Assembly (NCBI GenBank): GCA_944324185.1
Contig: CALUVI010000023.1
Coordinates: 1-35,054, forward strand
Direction: 5' to 3'
Length of the DNA stretch: 35,054 nucleotides
Source of the DNA: Candidatus Gastranaerophilales bacterium
GTDB taxonomy: Bacteria > Cyanobacteriota > Vampirovibrionia > Gastranaerophilales > Gastranaerophilaceae
Below the pieces are notes generated by a model, which saw nothing but the letters and a program-made list of their open reading frames with translations, was not told the origin of the DNA and searched no databases. Within the stretch, counting starts at the first letter, position 1, and the number at the start of each line of letters is the position of its first letter. Positions 16,625 through 24,499 of this stretch are shown here, piece by piece. Both the position numbers and the translations under genes were made by a program.

Positions 16625-19600
16625 TTATGAATTACAATTAATAATTCTGTCTAAGCAGGCTTTTGGCGAATAATCCCATTCCCGCTTTGAAATTCTTGAG
16701 ACTTTGAGTCCTGAGCGTTCGATTATTGCCTGTTTTTTCATATTGGAAATCTTTGCAGGCGTTTTATCCTCAACCCCGTCGCATTCTACTACAAATTTGT
16801 TATCAACAACCAGATCAGCACTCAAACCTGCAATTTCAACCCCGCAGGTAACTTCGTGACCTAAATCACGGAAGGCTTGTGCAACTTCTTTTTCAAAACT
16901 ATTTTTATAAATATTTTCGTCAAAGTCGTCAGAGGTTCTCAGAGAATATCTGTCCTCATATTCCTGAACGTAGCCGAGATAGCTTCTCAAAAGCCCTTCC
17001 GGCAATTCTCTCGGATTTTTTGAAATAAAGTTAATCATCTGATATCTGGCACGGGTTATTGCGACATTAAACAAGTTTGGTTTCTGCAAGAAAATCAGAC
17101 TCTGCGGGAAGCTATTGTTAGCATAAGCCCACGAAGTCAGGATTATATCCCTTTCATCACCCTGAAAAGTATGCGCCGTACCGATTTCTATCTGGTGTTT
17201 TTCCATCATATATTCTGAAAGAACTTTAGCAACAGAAATCTTTAGCTGCTCAACCTGCGCTCTGAACGGTGAAATTATACCGATAGATACAGGGTTTTCA
17301 GGATTTTTTCTTTCATCTTCCACAACAATTTCATGAAGTCTTTTTACCAGAGCTTCAATTTCCGGAAGGTTTCTCGTGGCATCAAAATCGACTTTTCCGT
17401 CCGGAACCACAACTGTTTCAAGAACTTTCTTTGTATTGTCATTTCTTCTCATTACTCTAATTCTCCCGCCGTAGAATTCTTTATTAGAGAAATTAATAAT
17501 CGGCGGCAGGCTTCTGAAATGTTCGTCCAGAAGAACCGGATGCATTGAATAATAATTTGCAAGATCGAACATTGAATTTGTCCTGAATCTCCACATAAGC
17601 TGGTATCTGTCGTTAATTCCGTATTGAGAAAGGAACGATTGTTCTTTTGCCTTCTCTAAGAACGAAAGGTGCGGCAACTGTTTGTCATCCCCCACAACTA
17701 CGGCTTTTTTAGCCCTGTAAAGAATCGGGAAGCAGCTTGCTATATCACACTGGGAAGCTTCATCAATAATAACGACATCAAAAAGTCCCGGTTTCATAGG
17801 CAAAGACCCGGAAACAGCGTAAGTTGTGACACACCAGCAAGGAAAAGCTTCCAGAAGCGGTCTAAAGTCCTCTGTTTCAAGAAGTCTGTTTTGAAGATTC
17901 TTTTTTCTCTCAACCAGCGATTTTGAATGAACAAAAAGTCGCTGACGCTTAACAGGATCCTGCATCAAACCTTTAAGAGCCTGTCTGCGTTTGGTTTTCA
18001 GAATATCAATTGCAAGTCGTTTTTGCTTTTTCTTCATATTCCTTATCTGCTCAGAGAGAACATGAATATTTCCGGTATTTTGAATCTCCGTCTCAATCAT
18101 TCTTGCACGACAAATCAGTTTCGCATACTCTAATTCGTTTTTGAGTGCTGCAAGGTTTTCGTTATTAACATCAAAGTTATTGACCCTTAAAATCCTTTTC
18201 AGATTACCGATTGCAGACATGTTTTTGATTCCGGTAAAGAAGCCGGATTTTTCCATATTCTCACTCAATGAGTTTATTGAATTTTCAACCGTTTTTATCT
18301 CATCTTCTTTAAGAACATTTTTTATGAATACAGGATTTAAATGCATCGGTTTTTCTAAATCAATTTGTTCTTTAAGTCCCGTCCATTCTTCTTCAAGCTT
18401 AATAATTTTTTCTGATTTCTTCTCCATATTAGAAATAGCCCTCAAAAGCTCTTCCATATCCGAAACGTCGCAAAAAATAGCATTTTCAGCCCCGTCATCC
18501 AAATCAACTTTATTTGCAAGAAGGTCTTGAAGCTGCATTGATAACTCTTTCTGGTAATTCAATCTCCCCGCTCTTAATGCCAAAAACGGTGCTCCAAGTT
18601 CATTAAGCCTTTCTGCAACAACATCAACCGCCTTATCCATTCTGGAAGCTACAAGAACAGTTTTTCCGTTTGCAATCAGGTGCGCCGCAAGGTTAACTAT
18701 AGTCTGGGATTTACCTGTTCCCGGAGGTCCGAAAACAGAAACCAGCTTTGCATTTTCAACATTTTTGATTACATTTAACTGGGCATCTGATAATGAAAGC
18801 GGTGTTACAGGGAAAAAGTCTGCCAGAGTCTTTTGCTGGGTATCAGTAGGCTTGGACTGGGTGTACTCTTCGTTTATAAGATTAAGAACCGTTTCTCTAT
18901 AAACTCCGCTCGGCTTTTCCGCAATTTGCGTAAGTTCGTGCAAAACTCCGGCAGTAACGGCAGGGCGCTTTGTCAGAATAATTGCACACTGGTTTGTAAG
19001 GCTGATTTTTTCCAGTTTAATTTGAGTTTTCTTTACCCCTTCTTCCTCTTCAATAATTTCATCGATATTATCAGCGCCGATTTTTTCATTATAAAAATCT
19101 TTTGTAATATTATCTTCGTTAACTGAATTTGCAGGATTTAAAGAAACATCAATATCCGGAATAATTGATTTTAAGGTGGTCAAAAATATATCCAGTTTTT
19201 CTTTTGTAATAGGTACAGACGGTACAACATCCAAAAGCCCTTCCAGAAGCTGTTCTGTCTCGTCCTCATCATCACTTTTCTTCATTAGAGCTGTTAACGC
19301 TCCGGTATTTAGAGAAATAAATTCATCCGTCAGCATACAGTTGATATTCACACCGTTACGCTCAAGCCTGCAAGGAGAATAAAGAAGCGGAGTCAAAAAC
19401 TCATTCTTCTTCCCTGATTTAGATTTCCCGACAAGAAACAAATACCCGTAAATCAAATACTTGTCCTTCTGGCTCGTTTCTGACTGAATCATAAGTTCCG
19501 TAAGTTTCGGATCAGAACCCTCAAGACGGATATATTCAAGACCTTGAGTAAACAAGGTATCTTCTTCATTCAAAAAAATCCACTTGTTATCTTTATCGGC

Positions 19601-19726
19601 TTTTAAATTCCTGAAAGTCGAACTCTTAACCTCTTCTCTTACGCAGTCGTGAAGATACTGGCTTAATTTTTTTATAAAACTGTTATTAAATGCTGAATTT
19701 ATTGCTCTTGTTGCTTCCTGTAACAT
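16625..19726 (-). CDS. SF1 (UPF1-like, COG1112) helicase fused to a PD-(D/E)XK nuclease
   Basis: A 1033-residue protein. Helicase motifs in order: Walker A G-P-P-G-T-G-K-S (about residue 330), Walker B I-I-D-E-A-S-Q-C (about residue 653), V-G-D-D-K-Q-L-P, D-E-H-F-R-S, G-T-A-H-T-F-Q-G-D-E-R-D and N-V-A-I-T-R-A-R (about residue 888). A helical, coiled-coil-rich insertion (about residues 410-620) separates motifs I and II. The last about 100 residues carry A-D-L-V-V-D-N-K-F-V-V-E-C-D-G, the D...ExD core of Vsr/DUF559-like nucleases, with an upstream Glu. I chose ATG at 19726 because GGGGGAG precedes it; an upstream in-frame ATG at 19777 has no such site. Related helicase-nucleases are frequent in antiphage defence, though a repair role is also possible. 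It stands alone. Confidence 0.9.
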   Translation of the reverse strand: MLQEATRAINSAFNNSFIKKLSQYLHDCVREEVKSSTFRNLKADKDNKWIFLNEEDTLFTQGLEYIRLEGSDPKLTELMIQSETSQKDKYLIYGYLFLVGKSKSGKKNEFLTPLLYSPCRLERNGVNINCMLTDEFISLNTGALTALMKKSDDEDETEQLLEGLLDVVPSVPITKEKLDIFLTTLKSIIPDIDVSLNPANSVNEDNITKDFYNEKIGADNIDEIIEEEEGVKKTQIKLEKISLTNQCAIILTKRPAVTAGVLHELTQIAEKPSGVYRETVLNLINEEYTQSKPTDTQQKTLADFFPVTPLSLSDAQLNVIKNVENAKLVSVFGPPGTGKSQTIVNLAAHLIANGKTVLVASRMDKAVDVVAERLNELGAPFLALRAGRLNYQKELSMQLQDLLANKVDLDDGAENAIFCDVSDMEELLRAISNMEKKSEKIIKLEEEWTGLKEQIDLEKPMHLNPVFIKNVLKEDEIKTVENSINSLSENMEKSGFFTGIKNMSAIGNLKRILRVNNFDVNNENLAALKNELEYAKLICRARMIETEIQNTGNIHVLSEQIRNMKKKQKRLAIDILKTKRRQALKGLMQDPVKRQRLFVHSKSLVERKKNLQNRLLETEDFRPLLEAFPCWCVTTYAVSGSLPMKPGLFDVVIIDEASQCDIASCFPILYRAKKAVVVGDDKQLPHLSFLEKAKEQSFLSQYGINDRYQLMWRFRTNSMFDLANYYSMHPVLLDEHFRSLPPIINFSNKEFYGGRIRVMRRNDNTKKVLETVVVPDGKVDFDATRNLPEIEALVKRLHEIVVEDERKNPENPVSIGIISPFRAQVEQLKISVAKVLSEYMMEKHQIEIGTAHTFQGDERDIILTSWAYANNSFPQSLIFLQKPNLFNVAITRARYQMINFISKNPRELPEGLLRSYLGYVQEYEDRYSLRTSDDFDENIYKNSFEKEVAQAFRDLGHEVTCGVEIAGLSADLVVDNKFVVECDGVEDKTPAKISNMKKQAIIERSGLKVSRISKREWDYSPKACLDRIINCNS

Positions 19727-19837
19727 AATTTCTCCCCCGGGATGTATAATTTTGTCATGCCAAACCCGTTTCAGCATCTTACGGCATTGTTATTGTTTTT
19801 GGGTAAGCTCCCGAAACCGGTTCTGGATGACAGTTTA

Positions 19838-19945
19838 TTAAATTTTGTAATCGTGGTTTTGTTTTGTGTATTTGTAAACGGCATAGCACATCAATACTAT
19901 CATACCAACTCCTGCTGTCCATTCAAATATCATATCTAAATTCAT
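19838..19945 (-). CDS. 35-aa single-pass membrane protein
   Basis: A tiny gene with strong signals: GGAGG ends 6 bases before the ATG, and the ATG overlaps the TGA of the upstream 80-aa gene as ATGA. The product has one hydrophobic segment (about residues 10-25, G-V-G-M-I-V-L-M-C-Y-A-V) followed by a basic tail (K-Y-T-K-Q-N-H-D-Y-K). It is translationally coupled to the 80-aa membrane protein, so the two may form a complex. No family is recognised. An opposing plus-strand frame over the same bases lacks these signals. Confidence 0.65.
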   Translation of the reverse strand: MNLDMIFEWTAGVGMIVLMCYAVYKYTKQNHDYKI

Positions 19946-20184
19946 CGCTCTGCCTCCAAATCTTTAAGAATTTTAACGACTTCATTTCTTCTTATAAAAT
20001 ATGCATTTACCATAAGCAGCGTAAATAAAAAACCTGCAATTATAAACAAATAAGTTAATGCACTTTTATTATGTTCTAATATAAGCGCAATTGTTCCCCC
20101 TGCAGTTACAAATACGGAACCCCAGAGGTGAGTCATTTCATTTCTTAATGAATTCAATTTTTCAACTTCAAAAATGTTATCCAT
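19942..20184 (-). CDS. small two-helix membrane protein (80 aa)
   Basis: Two hydrophobic segments (about residues 22-37 and 43-62) form a hairpin, with a charged N-terminal helix (E-V-E-K-L-N-S-L-R-N-E) and a basic/acidic C-terminal helix (R-R-N-E-V-V-K-I-L-K-D-L-E-A-E-R). The ATG follows TACGGGGAAAA. Its stop overlaps the start of the 35-aa gene. Function unknown; the pattern of a membrane hairpin with cytosolic coiled ends fits small accessory or regulatory subunits. Confidence 0.65.
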   Translation of the reverse strand: MDNIFEVEKLNSLRNEMTHLWGSVFVTAGGTIALILEHNKSALTYLFIIAGFLFTLLMVNAYFIRRNEVVKILKDLEAER

Positions 20185-20245
20185 TTTTCCCCGTAAGGTA
20201 ATTATACCATATTCGGGAGAGATTGAATACTGTTTATAGATGAAT

Positions 20246-20280
20246 TAAAGCGCCGGCAAATATTATTTGCCGGCGCTTTA
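20246..20280 (-). terminator. Rho-independent terminator of the glycine-rich protein gene
   Basis: A perfect 15-base-arm hairpin (TAAAGCGCCGGCAAA / TTTGCCGGCGCTTTA with a 5-base loop) begins 5 bases after the stop of the gene ending at 20286. Both flanks are AT-rich, so it may act on both strands. It separates that gene from the membrane-protein pair downstream. Confidence 0.8.
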
Positions 20281-20285
20281 AGAGA

Positions 20286-20600
20286 TTATTTTTCTCCGGT
20301 AATTTTGTTCTCTATTTTATTACCGAGATAAGCACCGGCTGCTCCTGTTCCGGCAACTCCGGCACCGCCGAGTAATGTTGGAACAGCTACAGCTCCTATA
20401 ATAGCTCCGCCTGCAAAGAACAAAAGCCCGCCGATTAAGCCGACACCGAGTCCGATTAATGCTCCTGTTCCGTTTCCTTTAAAGCTCGGTGCCTGAATAG
20501 GAGCCGGTTCTATTGACGGCTTTGTTTCATTCATTTTGTTCACTTTTTTTAATACAGGTTTTTGATACCCCGTTTGACCTTGAATTGCAGAAATACGCAT
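20286..20600 (-). CDS. glycine-rich (glycine-zipper-like) membrane protein with S-F-K-G motif
   Basis: A 104-residue protein. I chose the ATG at 20600 because AAGGAGG precedes it at ideal distance; the longer frame to 20651 has no ribosome site. The N-terminal about 40 residues are basic and Pro-rich, then comes P-S-F-K-G-N (about residues 37-42). A Gly/Ala-rich region follows with G-x3-G spacings (about residues 45-95) that forms one or two membrane helices, and then a short charged tail. Short proteins with an early S-F-K-G motif are, to my recollection, frequent in Gastranaerophilales genomes. Function unknown. Confidence 0.7.
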   Translation of the reverse strand: MRISAIQGQTGYQKPVLKKVNKMNETKPSIEPAPIQAPSFKGNGTGALIGLGVGLIGGLLFFAGGAIIGAVAVPTLLGGAGVAGTGAAGAYLGNKIENKITGEK

Positions 20601-20694
20601 ATACACCTCCTTATTTTTTACCAGTTTACCTGCAAAATAAGTAAATTGCAATAATTTTATACTTTAATTAAAGGAGTCGGAGAGTATAATTATA

Positions 20695-20703
20695 TGCTAA
20701 AAT
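20695..20703 (+). promoter_or_regulatory. extended -10 promoter of the 127-aa secreted protein gene
   Basis: TGCTAAAAT matches TGnTAnAAT. It lies 21 bases before the ATG, leaving a short leader with a good Shine-Dalgarno. Confidence 0.45.
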
Positions 20704-20724
20704 ATCAGTACATAGGAGAAATAT

Positions 20725-21108
20725 ATGAAGAGATTTTTTGTATTTTTTGCATTACTGTTAAGTCTGCCTCTCGTTTTTGCAAACGAAGCGCCGCTAACTA
20801 CCCCGCAGAGTATTACTTTTGAAAACTGCACAAAAATTTTTGCTGTAGACAAAGAAAAACTTTTTTATCTGACACTTGCATCACTTTCCGCAAACAGATT
20901 CTTAATTGATGAAGTCCAGACAACTAACGGCTATGTTGTATTTTCCGTTAACCACAACCAGTACCTTGCAACTATTGCAGGTGTAGACAATTCCAATGCA
21001 ATTCTTAAAATAACTCCTTGTAATAATGTCTACAACTTCCCTCCGGGAATTTTGACAAACACTTTCAAATATATTGATTTAAATCTGAACACGGATATAA
21101 AAAGCTAA
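20725..21108 (+). CDS. small secreted protein (127 aa)
   Basis: A clear signal peptide (K-R-F-F then a hydrophobic core, cleavage probably after F-A-N at about residue 20) is followed by about 105 residues of beta-rich sequence with two cysteines (about residues 36 and 99) that could form a disulfide. ATG is preceded by TAGGAGAAA. An extended -10, TGCTAAAAT, lies at 20695-20703. It is followed after 45 bases by a solute-binding lipoprotein gene, with a repeat fragment between them. Family unknown. Confidence 0.7.
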   Translation: MKRFFVFFALLLSLPLVFANEAPLTTPQSITFENCTKIFAVDKEKLFYLTLASLSANRFLIDEVQTTNGYVVFSVNHNQYLATIAGVDNSNAILKITPCNNVYNFPPGILTNTFKYIDLNLNTDIKS

Positions 21109-21111
21109 AAT

Positions 21112-21147
21112 TTATTCCCTCTCCTCCGGAGAGGGTACGGGCGGGGG
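21112..21147. repeat. short copy of the GC-rich intergenic repeat
   Basis: CCCTCTCC-TCC-GGAGAGGG followed by a GGGCGGGGG run resembles the CCCTCCCCACTGGAGAGGG blocks of the 258-bp repeat. It fills nearly the whole gap between two plus-strand genes. Its final G-run sits 7-8 bases before the TTG start of the next gene and would serve as its Shine-Dalgarno. Confidence 0.6.
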
Positions 21148-21153
21148 ACAATT

Positions 21154-22365
21154 TTGAAAAAAACAATTATATTTTTACTCATTATATTTTCAATCTTAGG
21201 TCTGACTGCCTGTTCGATTAGAAAAGACCACGAACCGCTGACTGTCACTTTCTGGACTTTGCAGATGGGTGATTTTTCCGGTTATATGTACAAAGTTATA
21301 AGGACTTACGAAGCAGAGCATCCGAACGTGCATATAAACTGGATTGATGTTCCGTTCTCCGAAGGCGAAAAAAGAACACTTGCGGCAGTCATGAGTGACA
21401 ACCCGCCGGATTTAATAAATTTAAACCCTGATTTTTCGGCACTTCTTGCACAAAAAGGTACATTGGAAGAAATTCCGGAAGAATCTGTTACGGAGTTTAA
21501 TCCGGAAATAATTAATGCGCTTAAATACAATGACAAACTATATTCAATTCCGTGGTATGCAACAAGTGCAATTACTATTTATAACAAAGATCTTTTTGCT
21601 AAATCAGGAATTTTGAGACTGCCGAAGACATACAAAGAGCTTGCCGCTATTTCTGAAAAAGTAAAGACAAATACAGGGGCTTATGCTTATCTTCCGACCA
21701 TAACCGAAAACGATACAATGGTTAAGATTCTGAACAAATACGGAATTTCAGAAGCTGAGGATTATCCGATGGCAGAAAAAGTTTTTGAAATGTTCAAGGA
21801 TTTGTATCAGAAAGATTTAATTCCGCCGGAGAGCATAACTTTTACGCATAGAGAAGCACTTGAGCAATATATGGCAGGTAAAATTATTTTTTATCAGGGC
21901 GGAGCCAATTTCCTTACTATGATTAAAGAAAATGCGCCTTCTGTTTATCAGGTAACCGATGTTACGGAACAAATAAAGGGTCCTTTAGGACAGAACGATT
22001 TTTCTGTAATGAATTTTGTTATACCTCTCAGGGCAAAGCATAAAAAAGAAGCTCTCGACTTTTGTCTTTATCTAACCAATGCTCAAAACCAGCTTGAACT
22101 TGCAAAACAAACAAATGTTATTGCTACTAATTCCGAGGCTTTAACGGATAAATTTTATAATGATGATTCGACTCTTGAAGCTAAAGCGCGCTCAATAAGC
22201 GCAAAACAGATTAATAGAATAACACCGCAATTAAAACAGAGAAGAAACCAGAAGGAAATCAATACTCTTGTTAATACAGCTATTCAGTCAGCACTTTTGA
22301 ATAAAGACGGAATAGACCGGCTGCTTGCCGAATTGGAACAGGAAATTAAAGGTATCGAAGAATAG
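21154..22365 (+). CDS. extracellular solute-binding lipoprotein (ABC sugar-type, family 1)
   Basis: A 403-residue protein with a lipoprotein signal: hydrophobic segment followed by the lipobox L-T-A-C, with Cys at residue 20. The mature part has family 1 solute-binding landmarks: F-W-T-L-Q near the start, a P-D-L-I-N-L strand, I-P-W-Y-A-T-S-A-I-T-I-Y-N-K-D-L-F (about residues 130-146) and Y-Q-G-G-A-N-F near residue 248. It should capture a carbohydrate for an ABC importer. No permease or ATPase is encoded nearby, so its partners are elsewhere or shared. It starts at TTG and its ribosome site lies in repeat-derived DNA. Confidence 0.9.
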   Translation: MKKTIIFLLIIFSILGLTACSIRKDHEPLTVTFWTLQMGDFSGYMYKVIRTYEAEHPNVHINWIDVPFSEGEKRTLAAVMSDNPPDLINLNPDFSALLAQKGTLEEIPEESVTEFNPEIINALKYNDKLYSIPWYATSAITIYNKDLFAKSGILRLPKTYKELAAISEKVKTNTGAYAYLPTITENDTMVKILNKYGISEAEDYPMAEKVFEMFKDLYQKDLIPPESITFTHREALEQYMAGKIIFYQGGANFLTMIKENAPSVYQVTDVTEQIKGPLGQNDFSVMNFVIPLRAKHKKEALDFCLYLTNAQNQLELAKQTNVIATNSEALTDKFYNDDSTLEAKARSISAKQINRITPQLKQRRNQKEINTLVNTAIQSALLNKDGIDRLLAELEQEIKGIEE

Positions 22366-22425
22366 TTTTATGAGTGTTCCACCCTGTTTTAAGGTGAAAA
22401 TACTTTTCTCAAATCATCTATTCGG

Positions 22426-22454
22426 TTGATTACAAAACCTAAAATTTGTATGAT
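22426..22454 (+). promoter_or_regulatory. sigma70-type promoter of the 117-aa gene
   Basis: TTGATT (22426-22431) and TATGAT (22449-22454) are separated by exactly 17 bases. It lies 34 bases before the ATG at 22489. The leader contains GGGGGAG, a strong but somewhat distant Shine-Dalgarno. Confidence 0.5.
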
Positions 22455-22488
22455 AATGGAGAAAAATAATGGGGGAGATTAGGGTCTC

Positions 22489-22842
22489 ATGTTCAATAAT
22501 ATCAACAATGAAAATAACGGATTATTATATAATAACTCTCAGCTCGGAAATGCAAGTAATGTTATTAACCTTGCTTCAGTACGTGCAAATCTTCAAAAAA
22601 GCGGTTACAGTTCATCTCCTTATGTAGACCGGACTGAAATTTCCTCTAATGCAATGGAACTTTTTCAAAAAGATTTAGATATCAAAAAGTTTACAAAAAT
22701 TGCCTCAAGTGACCTTGAAGATACTTCGCATCTTGCAAAGATGCAGGAAATTTTTAAGGAAGGTGTTGTTGACGTATTTGAGGATGATGTTTTATCAAGT
22801 CTTGTAACAAATCAAAAATTATGGGATGATTTAGAGCTCTAA
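22489..22842 (+). CDS. hypothetical protein (117 aa)
   Basis: Unrecognised. The N-terminal about 50 residues are Asn/Ser-rich and likely disordered. Residues about 46-60 (V-D-R-T-E-I-S-S-N-A-M-E-L-F-Q) precede an acidic helical C-terminal half. The D-x-x-x-I-S-S-x-A-x-E-L pattern is reminiscent of the helical part of FlgM-like anti-sigma factors, but the similarity is short and no flagellar genes are nearby, so this is only a hint. It lies 18 bases before the TPR gene, which appears to have its own promoter. Confidence 0.6.
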   Translation: MFNNINNENNGLLYNNSQLGNASNVINLASVRANLQKSGYSSSPYVDRTEISSNAMELFQKDLDIKKFTKIASSDLEDTSHLAKMQEIFKEGVVDVFEDDVLSSLVTNQKLWDDLEL

Positions 22843-22845
22843 ATG

Positions 22846-22854
22846 TGGTAAAAT
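22846..22854 (+). promoter_or_regulatory. extended -10 promoter of the TPR gene
   Basis: TGGTAAAAT lies immediately after the upstream stop codon, with the hexamer ending 6 bases before the ATG at 22861. There is no Shine-Dalgarno. This predicts a leaderless message starting at or beside the ATG. Confidence 0.5.
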
Positions 22855-22860
22855 ACCTGT

Positions 22861-24042
22861 ATGGTATCGTCTGATTTTTATATACAGGACAACTCCAATC
22901 CGGAGGAAAAGACGCTTGAAGCTGCAAAAAAGTTATACCAGGATGGTAAATATGCAGAGGCTCTTAAACTTTATCAGGGAATGCTTAATGCAAGCCTATC
23001 CTATAAATTGTACTATGAAATCGGGCGTTGTTATTACAAGATGAATGATTTTCTTCCTTCAGAAGAATATTTTAAAAAATCATTGTCTTTAGAGGGATTT
23101 AAAAATCCGTCTTACCTCTATCTGGGTAATATTTATTATAAACGTGCGGATATAAAAAATGCGATTGAAAACTGGGCGTCAGCTTATGCGTATAAACCGG
23201 ATGATGCTGCCGTATGTCTTAATCTTGCAACTTCTTATTTTTCAAAAGGAATGAGGTTTCAGGCAGTTTTTTATTATGAAAAATACCTCAAGTACGCAAA
23301 AGATAAGGGAAATTCTTATGATGCCATAAAATCAAGCATAGATAAATGTAATGAAATAGGGCAGGAATTTTTACAGAAGGCAAGGAGAGCAATTGCTTCT
23401 AAAAATAACAAATCTGCAATTGAGTATTTAACTTTTGCTGTGAAAAACATGCCTGTAAGCTTTGATATAAATCATCTTCTGGGGAAAATTTATCTTGAAG
23501 AAAATGATTATATGCACTCTTTGATTTATTTAAAACAGGCTCAGTGTCTGGATAATCATTCGCTTGATGTTTTGCAGAAGCTCTCATCGGTATACATAAA
23601 TCTTGGAGACTTTACGGCTGCATATTGTGCAATGCGCAGACTTTTGCCTCTTGTTCTGCATAATCAGCCAGAATATTTGAAAACAATTAAGCTTGTAAAA
23701 ACACTTGATGAATCTTTTGATGAGTATAGTTATCAGGGTCACAAAGATTGGGCAATGCGCTACGATAGCGAAAATAACTATCATATGGCTCTTATAGAGT
23801 ACGAAAATTGCGTTATACTGAAAGAAAGTCTCAACGATGCGTTTGGTGAACGTATAGAGCGTCTTAAGTCATTTATAAAACCGGAAGAGAGAATCGTAAA
23901 AATTTGTCTGGAAAAAGGCGGAGAATTCTATAATAACGGAGATTTTAGAACTTCAAATAAATATTTTTCAAAAGTAATGCTGATGTCCGATAAAAATTCA
24001 AGCGAGTATAAAATAGCAAAGTCACGGGTTGTAGATGTTTAA
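22861..24042 (+). CDS. tetratricopeptide repeat (TPR) protein
   Basis: A 393-residue soluble protein with no signal peptide. It is built of TPR-like helix pairs: A-K-K-L-Y-Q-D-G-K-Y-A-E-A-L-K-L-Y (about 23-39), Y-Y-E-I-G-R-C-Y-Y-K-M-N-D-F (about 51-64), Y-L-G-N-I-Y-Y-K-R-A-D-I-K-N-A-I (about 86-101), then further repeats at about 118-150, 175-240 and 300-320. TPR arrays are protein-binding scaffolds; no partner can be named. It overlaps the following YkgJ-type gene by 8 bases, so the two are co-translated and may act together. Confidence 0.88.
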   Translation: MVSSDFYIQDNSNPEEKTLEAAKKLYQDGKYAEALKLYQGMLNASLSYKLYYEIGRCYYKMNDFLPSEEYFKKSLSLEGFKNPSYLYLGNIYYKRADIKNAIENWASAYAYKPDDAAVCLNLATSYFSKGMRFQAVFYYEKYLKYAKDKGNSYDAIKSSIDKCNEIGQEFLQKARRAIASKNNKSAIEYLTFAVKNMPVSFDINHLLGKIYLEENDYMHSLIYLKQAQCLDNHSLDVLQKLSSVYINLGDFTAAYCAMRRLLPLVLHNQPEYLKTIKLVKTLDESFDEYSYQGHKDWAMRYDSENNYHMALIEYENCVILKESLNDAFGERIERLKSFIKPEERIVKICLEKGGEFYNNGDFRTSNKYFSKVMLMSDKNSSEYKIAKSRVVDV

Positions 24043-24451
24043 AAAACTAAAAAAATTCTTTTACCTTTATATTTTGAGGAAGAAATATTACCGGACAGGC
24101 TCCTGTAATGCCTGCGGTCGCTGCTGTCAGAAGATTTACGTCAAACATAAGAATGTTATACAAACGGAAGAGGAGTTCAGGAAACTCCAAAAACTGCATC
24201 CATTCTATACTTATTTAAAAATTATAGATAAAGATGAGACGGGGCTTGTGTTTGAGTGTATGAATCTTGATAAAGAGACAAACAGGTGCAAAATTCACAA
24301 AAAGCGCCCGGGAATATGCAGGCGGTATCCGCAGGAAGAATTATTTATGATGGGCGGAACACTTGCCGAACACTGCGGATACCGCCTTGAACCGATTGAA
24401 AGCTTTGATGAAGTGTTTGAAAAAGTGTCAAAAAAGATAAAAAAGAAATAA
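24035..24451 (+). CDS. YkgJ-family cysteine cluster protein
   Basis: A 138-residue protein with the family's cysteine pattern: C24-x2-C27-x2-C30-C31, then C75, C85, H88 and C95 in K-I-H-K-K-R-P-G-I-C-R-R-Y-P. This arrangement is the putative zinc- or iron-chelating domain (YkgJ/CxxCxxCC). The N-terminal 20 residues are strongly basic and aromatic. The start lies within the last codons of the TPR gene (8-base overlap), so translation is coupled. Biochemical role is not established for the family. A terminator follows closely. Confidence 0.88.
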   Translation: MFKKLKKFFYLYILRKKYYRTGSCNACGRCCQKIYVKHKNVIQTEEEFRKLQKLHPFYTYLKIIDKDETGLVFECMNLDKETNRCKIHKKRPGICRRYPQEELFMMGGTLAEHCGYRLEPIESFDEVFEKVSKKIKKK

Positions 24452-24454
24452 CAG

Positions 24455-24484
24455 AATCCCCGTATCAACGTTGATACGGGGATT
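24455..24484. terminator. bidirectional terminator
   Basis: A perfect 30-base palindrome (arms AATCCCCGTATCAAC / GTTGATACGGGGATT) sits between the convergent YkgJ-type and AMIN-like genes. It begins 4 bases after the YkgJ stop. Flanking A/T tracts are moderate on both sides, so it probably terminates both transcripts. Confidence 0.8.
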
Positions 24485-24499
24485 AAACTTTCTTTAAAT

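Noticed and set aside
19727..19777. Longer N-terminus of the helicase-nuclease (17 extra residues)
   Set aside because: The upstream ATG has no ribosome site, and the extension runs through the GGGGGAG Shine-Dalgarno of the internal ATG at 19726.
19742..19939. 65-residue plus-strand frame opposite the helicase upstream region
   Set aside because: It lacks a ribosome site and overlaps the better-supported 35-residue minus-strand gene, which has a GGAGG site and ATGA coupling.
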